Shown here: positions 43,345 through 50,957 of the stretch, one piece after another | Numbering within the stretch: position 1 is the stretch's first letter | How the letters are laid out: every line of letters begins with the position of its first letter | Translations under genes and position numbers: made by a program | The notes under the pieces: model-generated | The model's database searches: none | Told to the model about the DNA's origin: nothing | Seen by the model: the letters and a program-made list of their open reading frames with translations, nothing else | Origin: Streptomyces corallincola | GTDB taxonomy: Bacteria; Actinomycetota; Actinomycetes; Streptomycetales; Streptomycetaceae | DNA: 64,000 nucleotides | Reading direction: 5' to 3' | NCBI RefSeq assembly: GCF_019104725.1 | Contig: NZ_JAHRXF010000001.1 | Location: 124,001 to 188,000 of the forward strand

Positions 43345-44532
43345 TCAGAGGCCGGTCCGGCTCTCGTCCGCCACGGCACCCGGACGGGCGTAGGTACGGC
43401 CCTTCCAGGCCGCGCCACGCCCCCGGTAGTGCTGCACCGCGGAGTCCACCGTCATCAGCAGATAGAGGAACGCCGTGAACGGCAGCAGCGGGGCGAGCCA
43501 CAACGGCAGACCGTAGTAACGGAGCATCGGCAGATACGTCCCCGCCATCACCGCCCACGCCACCGCGCCGAACACCACCGCCGCCGTACTCCCGAGGACT
43601 CCGCCCGCCACCACCGCGCCCGGCGGCACCAGATAGACCACGCACAGCCCCGCGACCGTACCGAGCAACAGCAGCGGGCTGTGCCGCAGCTGCGCGTACG
43701 CACTGCGGGACACCATCCGCCACAGGTCGTGCAGCCGCGGATACGGCCGCACACTGTCCACGCCCTCCGCCAGCCCCAGCCAGATCCGCCCGCCACCGCC
43801 CCGCACCGCCCGCGCGAGCGCCACGTCGTCGATCACCGCGTGCCGGATCGCGTCCGGGACCCGCGCCCGCGCGGCGGCGTCCGCCCGCAGCAGCACACAG
43901 CCGCCCGCTGCGGCGGCGGTCCGCGCACCAGGGCGGCCGATCCGGCGGAACGGGTACAACTGCGCGAAGAAATAGACGAACGCCGGAACCACCAGCCGTT
44001 CCCACGGGCTCGCCACCCGCAGCCGCGCCATCAGCGACACCATGTCGAACCCACCGGACCGCGCGGCCGACACCAGCTCGCGCAGACTGTCCGGCGCGTG
44101 CGCGATGTCCGCGTCCGTCAGCAGCAGATACTCCGGGTCCCGCGCGCGGGCCAGCCCGATCCCGTGCCGCACCGCCCACAGCTTGCCCGTCCACCCGGCC
44201 GGGGGCTCACCGGGGGAGTCCACCGTCAGCGGCAGCCCGCCGACCCGCGCGGACAGTTCCCGCGCCAGCTCCCCGGTGCCGTCCGCGCTGCCGTCGTCGA
44301 TCAGGAAGACCTCCGCCTGGCCCGGATAGTCCTGCGCGAGCAGCGACGGCAGGCTGTCCGGCAGTACGGCGGCCTCGTCGCGCGCCGGTACGACCACGCA
44401 CACCGACGGCCAGTCGTGCGGCTCCCGGCGCGGCGGCAGCCGTACGTCGGTGCGCCAGAAGAAGCCCTGGCACAGCAGCAGCCAGCACCAGGCGGCGAGG
44501 GATACGACGGCCAACCACACGATCGCGCTCAC
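43345..44532 (-). CDS. Glycosyltransferase family 2 membrane protein (HpnB-like)
   Basis: 395 aa, GTG at 44532. An N-terminal TM helix is followed by a GT-A domain: VCVVVPARDEAAVLPDSLPSLLAQDYPG, the nucleotide-binding VFLIDDGSADGTGE, and the metal site LLLTDADIAHAP. Three or four C-terminal TM helices end with AVQHYRGRGAAWKGRTYA, resembling hopanoid-associated HpnB glycosyltransferases. It should transfer a sugar to a lipid acceptor at the membrane. No hopanoid genes are nearby, so the acceptor is uncertain. Confidence 0.85.
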   Translation of the reverse strand: MSAIVWLAVVSLAAWCWLLLCQGFFWRTDVRLPPRREPHDWPSVCVVVPARDEAAVLPDSLPSLLAQDYPGQAEVFLIDDGSADGTGELARELSARVGGLPLTVDSPGEPPAGWTGKLWAVRHGIGLARARDPEYLLLTDADIAHAPDSLRELVSAARSGGFDMVSLMARLRVASPWERLVVPAFVYFFAQLYPFRRIGRPGARTAAAAGGCVLLRADAAARARVPDAIRHAVIDDVALARAVRGGGGRIWLGLAEGVDSVRPYPRLHDLWRMVSRSAYAQLRHSPLLLLGTVAGLCVVYLVPPGAVVAGGVLGSTAAVVFGAVAWAVMAGTYLPMLRYYGLPLWLAPLLPFTAFLYLLMTVDSAVQHYRGRGAAWKGRTYARPGAVADESRTGL

Positions 44533-44589
44533 AGCCGCAGTCTGCCCCACCGCAGGGGCCGCACGGAGGCCATCGTCTATCGTGGCCGG

Positions 44590-45384
44590 GTGAAGATCGC
44601 GCTCATGGACTCCGGAATCGGCCTGCTGGCGGCCACCGCAGTGGTACGGCGTCTCAGGCCCGACGCGGATCTGGTGCTCTCCCTCGACCCCGACGGCATG
44701 CCCTGGGGTCCGCGCACCCCCGACGATCTCACCCGCCGCGCCCTGGCCGTCGCCGAGGCCGCCGCCGCCCGCCGCCCCGACGCCCTGATCGTCGGCTGCA
44801 ACACGGCCACCGTGCACGCCCTGCCCGCCCTGCGCGCCCGCCTGGAACCCGGCGTCCCGGTCATCGGCACCGTCCCCGCGATCAAGCCCGCCGCGGCCGG
44901 GGGCGGCCCCGTCGCCATCTGGGCCACGCCCGCCACCACCGGCAGCCCCTACCAGCGCGGACTCATCACCGACTTCGCGGGCGGCGTCACCGTCGCCGAG
45001 GTGCCCTGCTGGGGCCTCGCGGAAGCCGTGGAGCACGCCGACGAGGCGGCCATCGACGCGGCGATCACCGCCGCCGCCGCCCTCACCCCGGACGATGTAA
45101 CGACCGTCGTCCTGGGCTGCACCCATTACGAACTCGTGGCGGAACGTATCCGCGCCGCCGTCCAGCGCCCCGGCGCGGCGCCCCTCGCCCTGCACGGCTC
45201 CGCAGGCGCCGTGGCTGCCCAGGCACTCCGCCGACTGGGTGAAGCGGCCCGGCCCGGCGCATCCGCCACCGGCGCCCTCACCGTCCTGCTGAGCGGCCAG
45301 GAGGGCACGCTCCCCGCCGCGGCGCTGCATTACGCCGAGGGCCGCCTGCTGCCCGCGCCGGGCCCGTTCGCGGACCGGCACTGA
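44590..45384 (+). CDS. Aspartate/glutamate racemase family protein (MurI-like)
   Basis: 264 aa, GTG 44590 with TATCGT (44578-44583) 6 nt upstream (leaderless). Motifs of cofactor-independent racemases are present: MDSGIGLLAATAV near the start (Asp/Ser), VGCNTATVHAL with the first catalytic cysteine, and VVLGCTHYEL with the second. It could make D-glutamate for peptidoglycan. Because the essential MurI is expected elsewhere in the cell-wall region, this may be a second or specialised racemase (inference). Divergent from the glycosyltransferase. Confidence 0.82.
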   Translation: MKIALMDSGIGLLAATAVVRRLRPDADLVLSLDPDGMPWGPRTPDDLTRRALAVAEAAAARRPDALIVGCNTATVHALPALRARLEPGVPVIGTVPAIKPAAAGGGPVAIWATPATTGSPYQRGLITDFAGGVTVAEVPCWGLAEAVEHADEAAIDAAITAAAALTPDDVTTVVLGCTHYELVAERIRAAVQRPGAAPLALHGSAGAVAAQALRRLGEAARPGASATGALTVLLSGQEGTLPAAALHYAEGRLLPAPGPFADRH

Positions 45385-45460
45385 GCCGGGCCGGCCACCG
45401 CCCGGCGTCACCCTCAGCGATGGGCTCCCCGCGCAGCGGAATCTGAGTAACCTCGACAGC

Positions 45461-46006
45461 ATGAGGGAGTACCGGCACGGCAAGGACGCCCCGCAGGCCG
45501 ACATCTGGACCGGCCGGGCCACCAACCGCGCGCAATGGGTCCTGGCACTGGTCGGGGCCGCCTGCCTGGCGCTCGGCATCGAGCTGGCCGTCGATTCCGC
45601 CTGGAGCAACGGCATCGCCCCGCTGGTGATGTCCGTCGTCGGCTGCATCGCGGCCGGTCTCCTCGTCATCTTCGGCACCCTCGCGTTCGTCCACGTGGAC
45701 CTGAGACTCGACCGGGACTGCCTGGAGATCCGCTGCGGCCACATCGGCCTGCCGCGCCGCCGCATCCCCCTCTCCGAAGTGGTCGGCGCCGACTTCTCCC
45801 CCCTCGTCACCCCCCGCCACTGGGGCGGCTGGGGCTACCGCTGGCGCCCCGAGATGGGCACCGCCGTCGTCGTACGCCGGGGCGAGGGCGTGGTGCTCAG
45901 CCTCTGGGACGGACACACGTTCACGATCACCGTGGACAACGCGGAGTCGGCGGTGCGGATGATCCGGGCCAGGCTGCGGGGGGTCACACCGGGGTCGGCG
46001 CGCTGA
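45461..46006 (+). CDS. Small membrane protein with PH-like C-terminal domain
   Basis: 181 aa, ATG 45461 with TAACCT 7 nt upstream (leaderless). Two TM helices (WVLALVGAACLALGIELAV and LVMSVVGCIAAGLLVIFGTLAFV, residues about 25-75) precede a beta-rich domain: VDLRLDRDCLEIRCGHIGLPRRRIPLSEVVGADF, ending TFTITVDNAESAVRMI, which has the look of bacterial PH domains. Function unknown. Convergent with the O-antigen-ligase-like gene. Confidence 0.75.
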   Translation: MREYRHGKDAPQADIWTGRATNRAQWVLALVGAACLALGIELAVDSAWSNGIAPLVMSVVGCIAAGLLVIFGTLAFVHVDLRLDRDCLEIRCGHIGLPRRRIPLSEVVGADFSPLVTPRHWGGWGYRWRPEMGTAVVVRRGEGVVLSLWDGHTFTITVDNAESAVRMIRARLRGVTPGSAR

Positions 46007-46284
46007 GGGGCGACGGCTTGGGGGAGCGGTGGGGTGTGGGCAAGGGCTGGTCGCGCGGGCAGGGGGAGCCGCACCGGTAGGAGCGCGGTGCGTGTGTGCG
46101 GTGTTCGAGTGGGCGGCGTTCCCGGCCGTAGCTGCTCCGTTCCCGCCCGCAGGTGTTCGGCGTCAGCCTCGGCTGCTGCCGTTGCCTCCGCGGCTGTCTG
46201 ATGTCGGCCTCAGCCACTGTCGTCGTGTCCGCAGCTGTTCCGTGTCGGCCGTAGCTGCTGCGATGTTCGTCGCGGCTGCTTCCT
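46007..46284. other. 278-bp region with degenerate CTG-rich repeats
   Basis: Between convergent genes, the motif GGCCGTAGCTGCT occurs at 46124-46136 and 46247-46259, 123 bp apart, and CGGCTGCTGC-like copies fill the interval. No gene seen; it may be a decaying duplication. Confidence 0.55.
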
Positions 46285-47319
46285 TCATGGCCTCAACGGG
46301 CGGGCCGTGGCCCAGCCCACCAGCAGACCGGCGCCCGCCGTCACCACGGTGAAGCTCAGCGCGTTGCCCAGAGCGGCGATCGCCGCGAGTGCCGTCAGCG
46401 TCGCGCCCGCAGTGAGGGCGACCGGAGTGGACCGCTGCGAACGCCACAGCGCGTGCAGCGCCCAGCCGAACGCTGCCGCCAGCAGCAGTACCCCCGTCAC
46501 TCCCTGCTCCGCCACCTGCTGGAGTGGCGCGGAGTGCGGGCGGGCGTCGGCCCGCGCGCCGAGACCGCTCAGCTCGCCGAGGCGGCCGGGGCCGACACCG
46601 AGGGCCCAGTGCTCGCGGGCCAGCCGGAGCGCGTCCCGCCACTCCTCGGCACGCTGCGCGGTGACCCGGCTCCGCACGGCGTCCGCGAGACCGCCCGGCA
46701 GGGCTCCGGCCGCGACCGCCCACACCCCCGCGGCCGTCACGGCCACCGCGACGGCCAGCCCCACGACGCCGACGCCCCGCTGCGGCATCGAACCGGCGGC
46801 CAGCGAGCACAGCAGGACGACGGCACCGGCCGCGCAGCCCGCCACCGAACCCGCCGACGCGGCCGTCAGGACCACCCCCAGCGCGGCCAGCCGCAGCCCG
46901 GCCCGCACCGCCGCGACGGGCGCCGACCAGGCAGCGCAGCACAGCGCCCCGGTGGCCAGGGCGAACAGAGCGGCGGTCGCCCCGGTGTGCCCGAGCGGAA
47001 TGGCCGTACCGGGACCGAACGGGAAATCGGGCAGCAGCACCGCCGGTACGAGCGCGGCGGCGGCCCCCACGACCGGCGCGGCCACCGGCATCAGCGCCCC
47101 CGATATCCGCCCCACCGCGCAGCCCGCCGTCACCGCGAGCACCGCGAGCAGCACCCCCTCGGGCCGCCCGCCGCCCGCCGCGGCCGTGATCAGCGACCAA
47201 GCGGCACAGGCGCCGAGCAGCACCATCCCCGCGCCGTCCGAAACGTTTCGCTCCACGTCGTGGTTCTGCGCGCCGTTCGTACCGGCAGCAGCCCTCGACT
47301 CGGTCCCCGTTGACCCCAC
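46285..47319 (-). CDS. O-antigen ligase-like membrane protein
   Basis: 344 aa from GTG at 47319, which has GAGGGG upstream (47367 is an alternative). About ten hydrophobic helices are present, with a large loop containing EEWRDALRLAREHWALGVGPGRLGELSGLGARADARPHSAPLQQVAEQG, the conserved 'GxGxG ... H' region of the O-antigen ligase/Wzy-like family (PF04932). In actinobacteria these may polymerise or ligate cell-surface glycans. It is divergent from lnt. Confidence 0.78.
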   Translation of the reverse strand: MGSTGTESRAAAGTNGAQNHDVERNVSDGAGMVLLGACAAWSLITAAAGGGRPEGVLLAVLAVTAGCAVGRISGALMPVAAPVVGAAAALVPAVLLPDFPFGPGTAIPLGHTGATAALFALATGALCCAAWSAPVAAVRAGLRLAALGVVLTAASAGSVAGCAAGAVVLLCSLAAGSMPQRGVGVVGLAVAVAVTAAGVWAVAAGALPGGLADAVRSRVTAQRAEEWRDALRLAREHWALGVGPGRLGELSGLGARADARPHSAPLQQVAEQGVTGVLLLAAAFGWALHALWRSQRSTPVALTAGATLTALAAIAALGNALSFTVVTAGAGLLVGWATARPLRP

Positions 47320-47625
47320 CCGTTGCCCCTCGCACCCGGTCCCCCGACCTGTGGCAGCCCCGGCCACGCGGGGCCGTCTACGGCCGTACCGCCGGGACTG
47401 GGGTCACCGTAACGGCTGATGACCGACTTGTGTACGAGTTGTGCGGGAAGCGGGGGGCCGGGCGTACACGTGAGCGAGGACCGCGCTCGGTGCGACCGGG
47501 ACGGCGGGGCGGGTGCCGGGAGCCCGCGAGGACCGGGGAGACACTCTCCGTGCGGGCCATCGGCGCCGGTCACCCGCGTGGGCCGTCCGCCCGGTGGCAC
47601 AGCGGGCCGCCGTACACTCACCGGC
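47320..47625. promoter_or_regulatory. 306-bp divergent promoter region of lnt
   Basis: TACACT (47613-47618) sits 7 nt before the lnt GTG. No palindrome was recognised in the rest. Confidence 0.5.
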
Positions 47626-49251
47626 GTGACCGTCACCGCAAACTCCGTGGACCGCTCCGGCCGGCTCCAGCCCTCCGCGTCCTCGTCGCGGGGCCGCCGC
47701 CTGCTGCGTCTGGTCCCGGCAGTCCCCGCCGCCCTGTGCGGGGTGCTGCTCTACGCCAGCTTCCCGCCCCGGCCGTTGTGGTGGCTCGCGCTGCCCGCCT
47801 TCGCCGGATTCGGGTGGGTGCTGCGCGGACGGAGCTGGAAGGCGGCGCTCGGGCTCGGTTACCTGTTCGGGCTCGGCTTCCTGCTGCCGCTGCTGGTGTG
47901 GACGGGCGTGGAGGTCGGACCGGGTCCCTGGCTCGCCCTGGTGGCCGTCGAGGCGGTCTTCGTTGCCCTGGTCGGCGTGGGGGTCGCAGCCGTCTCCCGG
48001 CTGCCCGTGTGGCCGCTGTGGGCCGCCGCCCTGTGGGTCGCGGGTGAGGCGGTGCGCGCCCGCGTGCCGTTCAGCGGGTTCCCGTGGGGCAAGGTCGCCT
48101 TCGGCCAGGCGGGCGGGGTCTTCCTGCCGCTCGCGGCCGTGGGCGGCACTCCGGTGCTCGGCTTCGGGGTGGTGCTGTGCGGGTTCGGGCTCTACGAGGC
48201 CGTACGGCTGGTGCTGGAACGGCGCCGGGGCGGCGAGCTGCGGCGCGGAGCCGCCGTGGCCGCGCTGCTGAGCGTGGCCGTACCCCTGGTGGGGGCGGTC
48301 GCCGCCCGCGCGCTGGTCAGCGACAAGGCCGAGGCGGGGACGGCCACCGTCGCCGTCATCCAGGGCAACGTGCCGCGCGCGGGCCTGGAGTTCAACGCCC
48401 AGCGGCAGGCCGTGCTCGACTACCACGTGCGCGAAACCCTGAAGCTGGCCGCCGACGTCAAGGCGGGCAAGGTCGCCAGGCCGGACTTCGTGCTGTGGCC
48501 CGAGAACTCCTCCGACGTGGACCCCTTCGAGGACCCCGGCGCGGCCACCGTCATCGACCGGGCGGCCACCGCTGTCGGCGTGCCCATCTCGGTCGGCGGT
48601 GTCGTGGAGCGCGACGGCAAGCTGTACAACGAGCAGATCCTGTGGGACCCGAGGAAGGGGCCGACGCAGACCTACGACAAGCGGCAGATCCAGCCGTTCG
48701 GCGAGTACCTGCCGCTGCGCTCCCTGATCGGCGCGATCAACAAGAACTGGACCGGCATGATCCGGCAGGACTTCAGCCGGGGCACCGAACCGGGTGTTTT
48801 CGACATGGACGGCACCCGCGTCGGCCTCGCCACCTGCTACGAAGCCGCCTTCGACTGGGCCGTGCGCGACACCGTCACCCACGGCGCCGAGATGATCTCC
48901 GTACCGAGCAACAACGCGACCTTCGACCGCAGCGAGATGACCTACCAGCAGCTCGCCATGTCCCGCATCCGTGCCGTCGAGCACAGCCGTGCGGTCACCG
49001 TGCCGGTCACCAGTGGGGTCAGTGCGATCATCATGCCGGACGGCACGGTCACCCAGAAGACGGGCATGTTCGTCCCCGCCTATCTGGTGCAGCGCATTCC
49101 GCTCCGCACGTCCGAGACGCCCGCGACACGGATGGGGATTCTGCCGGAGATGCTGCTCGTCGCCGTGGCGGCGGGCGGGCTCGGCTGGGCTGTCGCCGCC
49201 GGGGTACGGGGGCGGCGCCGGGCCGGTGCGGACGAGGTGTCCGGGGACTGA
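47626..49251 (+). CDS. lnt: Apolipoprotein N-acyltransferase
   Basis: 541 aa, GTG 47626 with TACACT 7 nt upstream (leaderless); the longer frame to 47419 is rejected. Six to seven N-terminal TM helices (residues about 20-225) precede a nitrilase-type domain with the catalytic Glu in LWPENSSDVD, Lys in YDKRQIQPFGEYLP and Cys in ATCYEAAFD, and a final TM helix. It transfers the third acyl chain to the lipidated cysteine of lipoproteins at the outer face of the membrane. From memory, S. coelicolor has two Lnt paralogues, one (SCO1014) in a comparable position. Confidence 0.92.
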   Translation: MTVTANSVDRSGRLQPSASSSRGRRLLRLVPAVPAALCGVLLYASFPPRPLWWLALPAFAGFGWVLRGRSWKAALGLGYLFGLGFLLPLLVWTGVEVGPGPWLALVAVEAVFVALVGVGVAAVSRLPVWPLWAAALWVAGEAVRARVPFSGFPWGKVAFGQAGGVFLPLAAVGGTPVLGFGVVLCGFGLYEAVRLVLERRRGGELRRGAAVAALLSVAVPLVGAVAARALVSDKAEAGTATVAVIQGNVPRAGLEFNAQRQAVLDYHVRETLKLAADVKAGKVARPDFVLWPENSSDVDPFEDPGAATVIDRAATAVGVPISVGGVVERDGKLYNEQILWDPRKGPTQTYDKRQIQPFGEYLPLRSLIGAINKNWTGMIRQDFSRGTEPGVFDMDGTRVGLATCYEAAFDWAVRDTVTHGAEMISVPSNNATFDRSEMTYQQLAMSRIRAVEHSRAVTVPVTSGVSAIIMPDGTVTQKTGMFVPAYLVQRIPLRTSETPATRMGILPEMLLVAVAAGGLGWAVAAGVRGRRRAGADEVSGD

Positions 49252-49389
49252 GATCTGGCGGGGGTGCCGGGGTGCGGGGGTGCGCGGCACCGGGATGGGC
49301 ACGGGCGTTCGGTAACGGGCTTGGGCCGTCCGGCGTACGCGCTCTGAACAGGCACGGGGCTCCGGGCCGCGGCCGTTAGGGTCGAGGGC

Positions 49390-49869
49390 ATGGCTATTCC
49401 CGAATACATCAGCGCCCTCCGCGCGTCCGCCGGTCGTCAACTGCTGTGGCTGCCCGGTGTGACCGCCATCGTCTTCGACGACCGGGGACGGGTCCTGCTG
49501 AACCGGCGTACCGACACCCGCGAGTGGGCGGTGCTCGGCGGCATCCCCGACCCCGGTGAGCAGCCCGCGGCCTGCGCCGTGCGCGAGGTGTACGAGGAGA
49601 CCGGCGTCCACTGCGTCCCGGAGCGGGTGGTGCTGGTGCAGGGGCTGGAGCCGGTCACCTACGAGAACGGCGACATCTGCCAGTACATGGACATCACCAT
49701 GCGCTGCCGTGCAGTGGGCGGGGAGGCCCGCGTCAACGACGACGAGTCGCTGGAGGTGGCCTGGTTCGCGGTGGACGCCCTGCCCGACCTCAACGAGTTC
49801 GGGCGGTTCCGGATCAAGCAGGCCCTGGCCGACGCACCCACATGGTTCGACCCCATGAGTTCCGACTGA
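49390..49869 (+). CDS. NUDIX hydrolase
   Basis: 159 aa, ATG 49390 with TAGGGT (49377-49382) 7 nt upstream (leaderless). The NUDIX box runs GGIPDPGEQPAACAVREV with YEETGV, matching GX5EX7REUXEEXGU. The surrounding segments (IVFDDRGRVLLNRRTDTREWAVLGG and the late ESLEVAWFAVDALPDLNEF) are typical of small actinobacterial NUDIX proteins. Substrate unknown. It is separated by 54 bp from a dehydrogenase gene with a near-identical -10 region. Confidence 0.9.
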   Translation: MAIPEYISALRASAGRQLLWLPGVTAIVFDDRGRVLLNRRTDTREWAVLGGIPDPGEQPAACAVREVYEETGVHCVPERVVLVQGLEPVTYENGDICQYMDITMRCRAVGGEARVNDDESLEVAWFAVDALPDLNEFGRFRIKQALADAPTWFDPMSSD

Positions 49870-49883
49870 AGTATGGATGGCGG

Positions 49884-49917
49884 CCACATGTGGTGACGCA
49901 TGGGTTCCGCTTAGGGT
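49884..49917 (+). promoter_or_regulatory. Promoter of the 3-hydroxybutyrate dehydrogenase-like gene with CCACATGTGG palindrome
   Basis: CCACATGTGG (49884-49893) is a 10-bp palindrome whose right end coincides with the -35 position. The -10 TAGGGT (49912-49917) is 6 nt before the ATG. Confidence 0.55.
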
Positions 49918-49923
49918 CGGAAT

Positions 49924-50745
49924 ATGACCTCGTCCAGCCCGCCGCCGTCCCTGTCTCCCAGCGCCGTGTCGCATCCGCTCGATCTCGGCGGCCGTGTCGC
50001 TCTCGTCACCGGTGCCGCCAGCGGTATCGGCCGCGCCTGTGCCCTGCGGCTCGCCGCCGCCGGGGCCGAGGTACGGGCTGTGGACCGGGACGCGGCGGGC
50101 CTCGGTGAACTCGTGGAGCGGGCCGACCGGACCGGGGACCTGGCGGGGCGGATCGTCCCGCGCGTACTGGACCTCACCGACCTCGACGCCGCCGAGGCAG
50201 CCGCCGCCGGGACCGATGTCCTTGTGAACAACGCCGGACTGCAACTCGTACGGCCGCTGGAGGAGTTCCCGCCCGACGTCTTCCACACCGTGCTGACGGT
50301 GATGCTGGAGGCGCCGTTCCGCCTGATCAGGGGCGCACTGCCGCACATGTACGAGCAGGGGTGGGGCCGGATCGTCAATGTGTCCTCCGTCCACGGTCTG
50401 CGCGCCTCGGCCTTCAAGTCCGCGTATGTGGCCGCGAAACATGGCCTCGAAGGTCTGTCGAAGACGGCCGCGCTGGAGGGCGCACCCCACGGTGTGACCT
50501 CGAACTGTGTGAACCCCGCCTATGTGCGCACCCCTCTGGTCGAGAAGCAGATCGCTGACCAGGCCGCCGCGCACGGCATCCCGGAGGACCGTGTGGTCTC
50601 CGAGGTCTTCCTCAAGGACAGCGCCGTGCGGCGGCTCATCGAGCCGGAGGAGGTCGCGGAGGCGGTCGCCTATCTGTGCGCTCCGCAGGCGTCGTTCGTC
50701 ACCGGCACCTCGTTGGTGCTGGACGGCGGCTGGACCGCGCACTGA
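49924..50745 (+). CDS. 3-hydroxybutyrate dehydrogenase-like SDR
   Basis: 273 aa, ATG 49924 (leaderless). The glycine motif VTGAASGIG is at residues 28-37, the NNAG motif reads LVNNAGLQLVRPLEEF, and the catalytic YxxxK is in SAYVAAKHG. The NAGLQ and PAYVRTPLVEKQI segments are characteristic of NAD-dependent D-3-hydroxybutyrate dehydrogenases, which interconvert 3-hydroxybutyrate and acetoacetate. Next come a GAF/PucR regulator and an MHS-type symporter, suggesting a small uptake-and-oxidation module (inference). Confidence 0.85.
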   Translation: MTSSSPPPSLSPSAVSHPLDLGGRVALVTGAASGIGRACALRLAAAGAEVRAVDRDAAGLGELVERADRTGDLAGRIVPRVLDLTDLDAAEAAAAGTDVLVNNAGLQLVRPLEEFPPDVFHTVLTVMLEAPFRLIRGALPHMYEQGWGRIVNVSSVHGLRASAFKSAYVAAKHGLEGLSKTAALEGAPHGVTSNCVNPAYVRTPLVEKQIADQAAAHGIPEDRVVSEVFLKDSAVRRLIEPEEVAEAVAYLCAPQASFVTGTSLVLDGGWTAH

Positions 50746-50957
50746 GACCGCGTGCCGAGTGGGGGAGGAGAGGCCGGGTGCGCCGGTGGGAGACGTACGG
50801 GCGGGTCGTGACGGCCCACGCCGGGGCGGGTGTCGAAGGGCGGTCGGTGGTGGTCGGCGGTGATTGACGGGCGGTGGAACAGGGCGCCCGAACCGGGTTG
50901 CGGGGGAGTTATCCACAGGTCTGACGGGCCGGTCGCCGGATACGCGATCCTGTGGTC

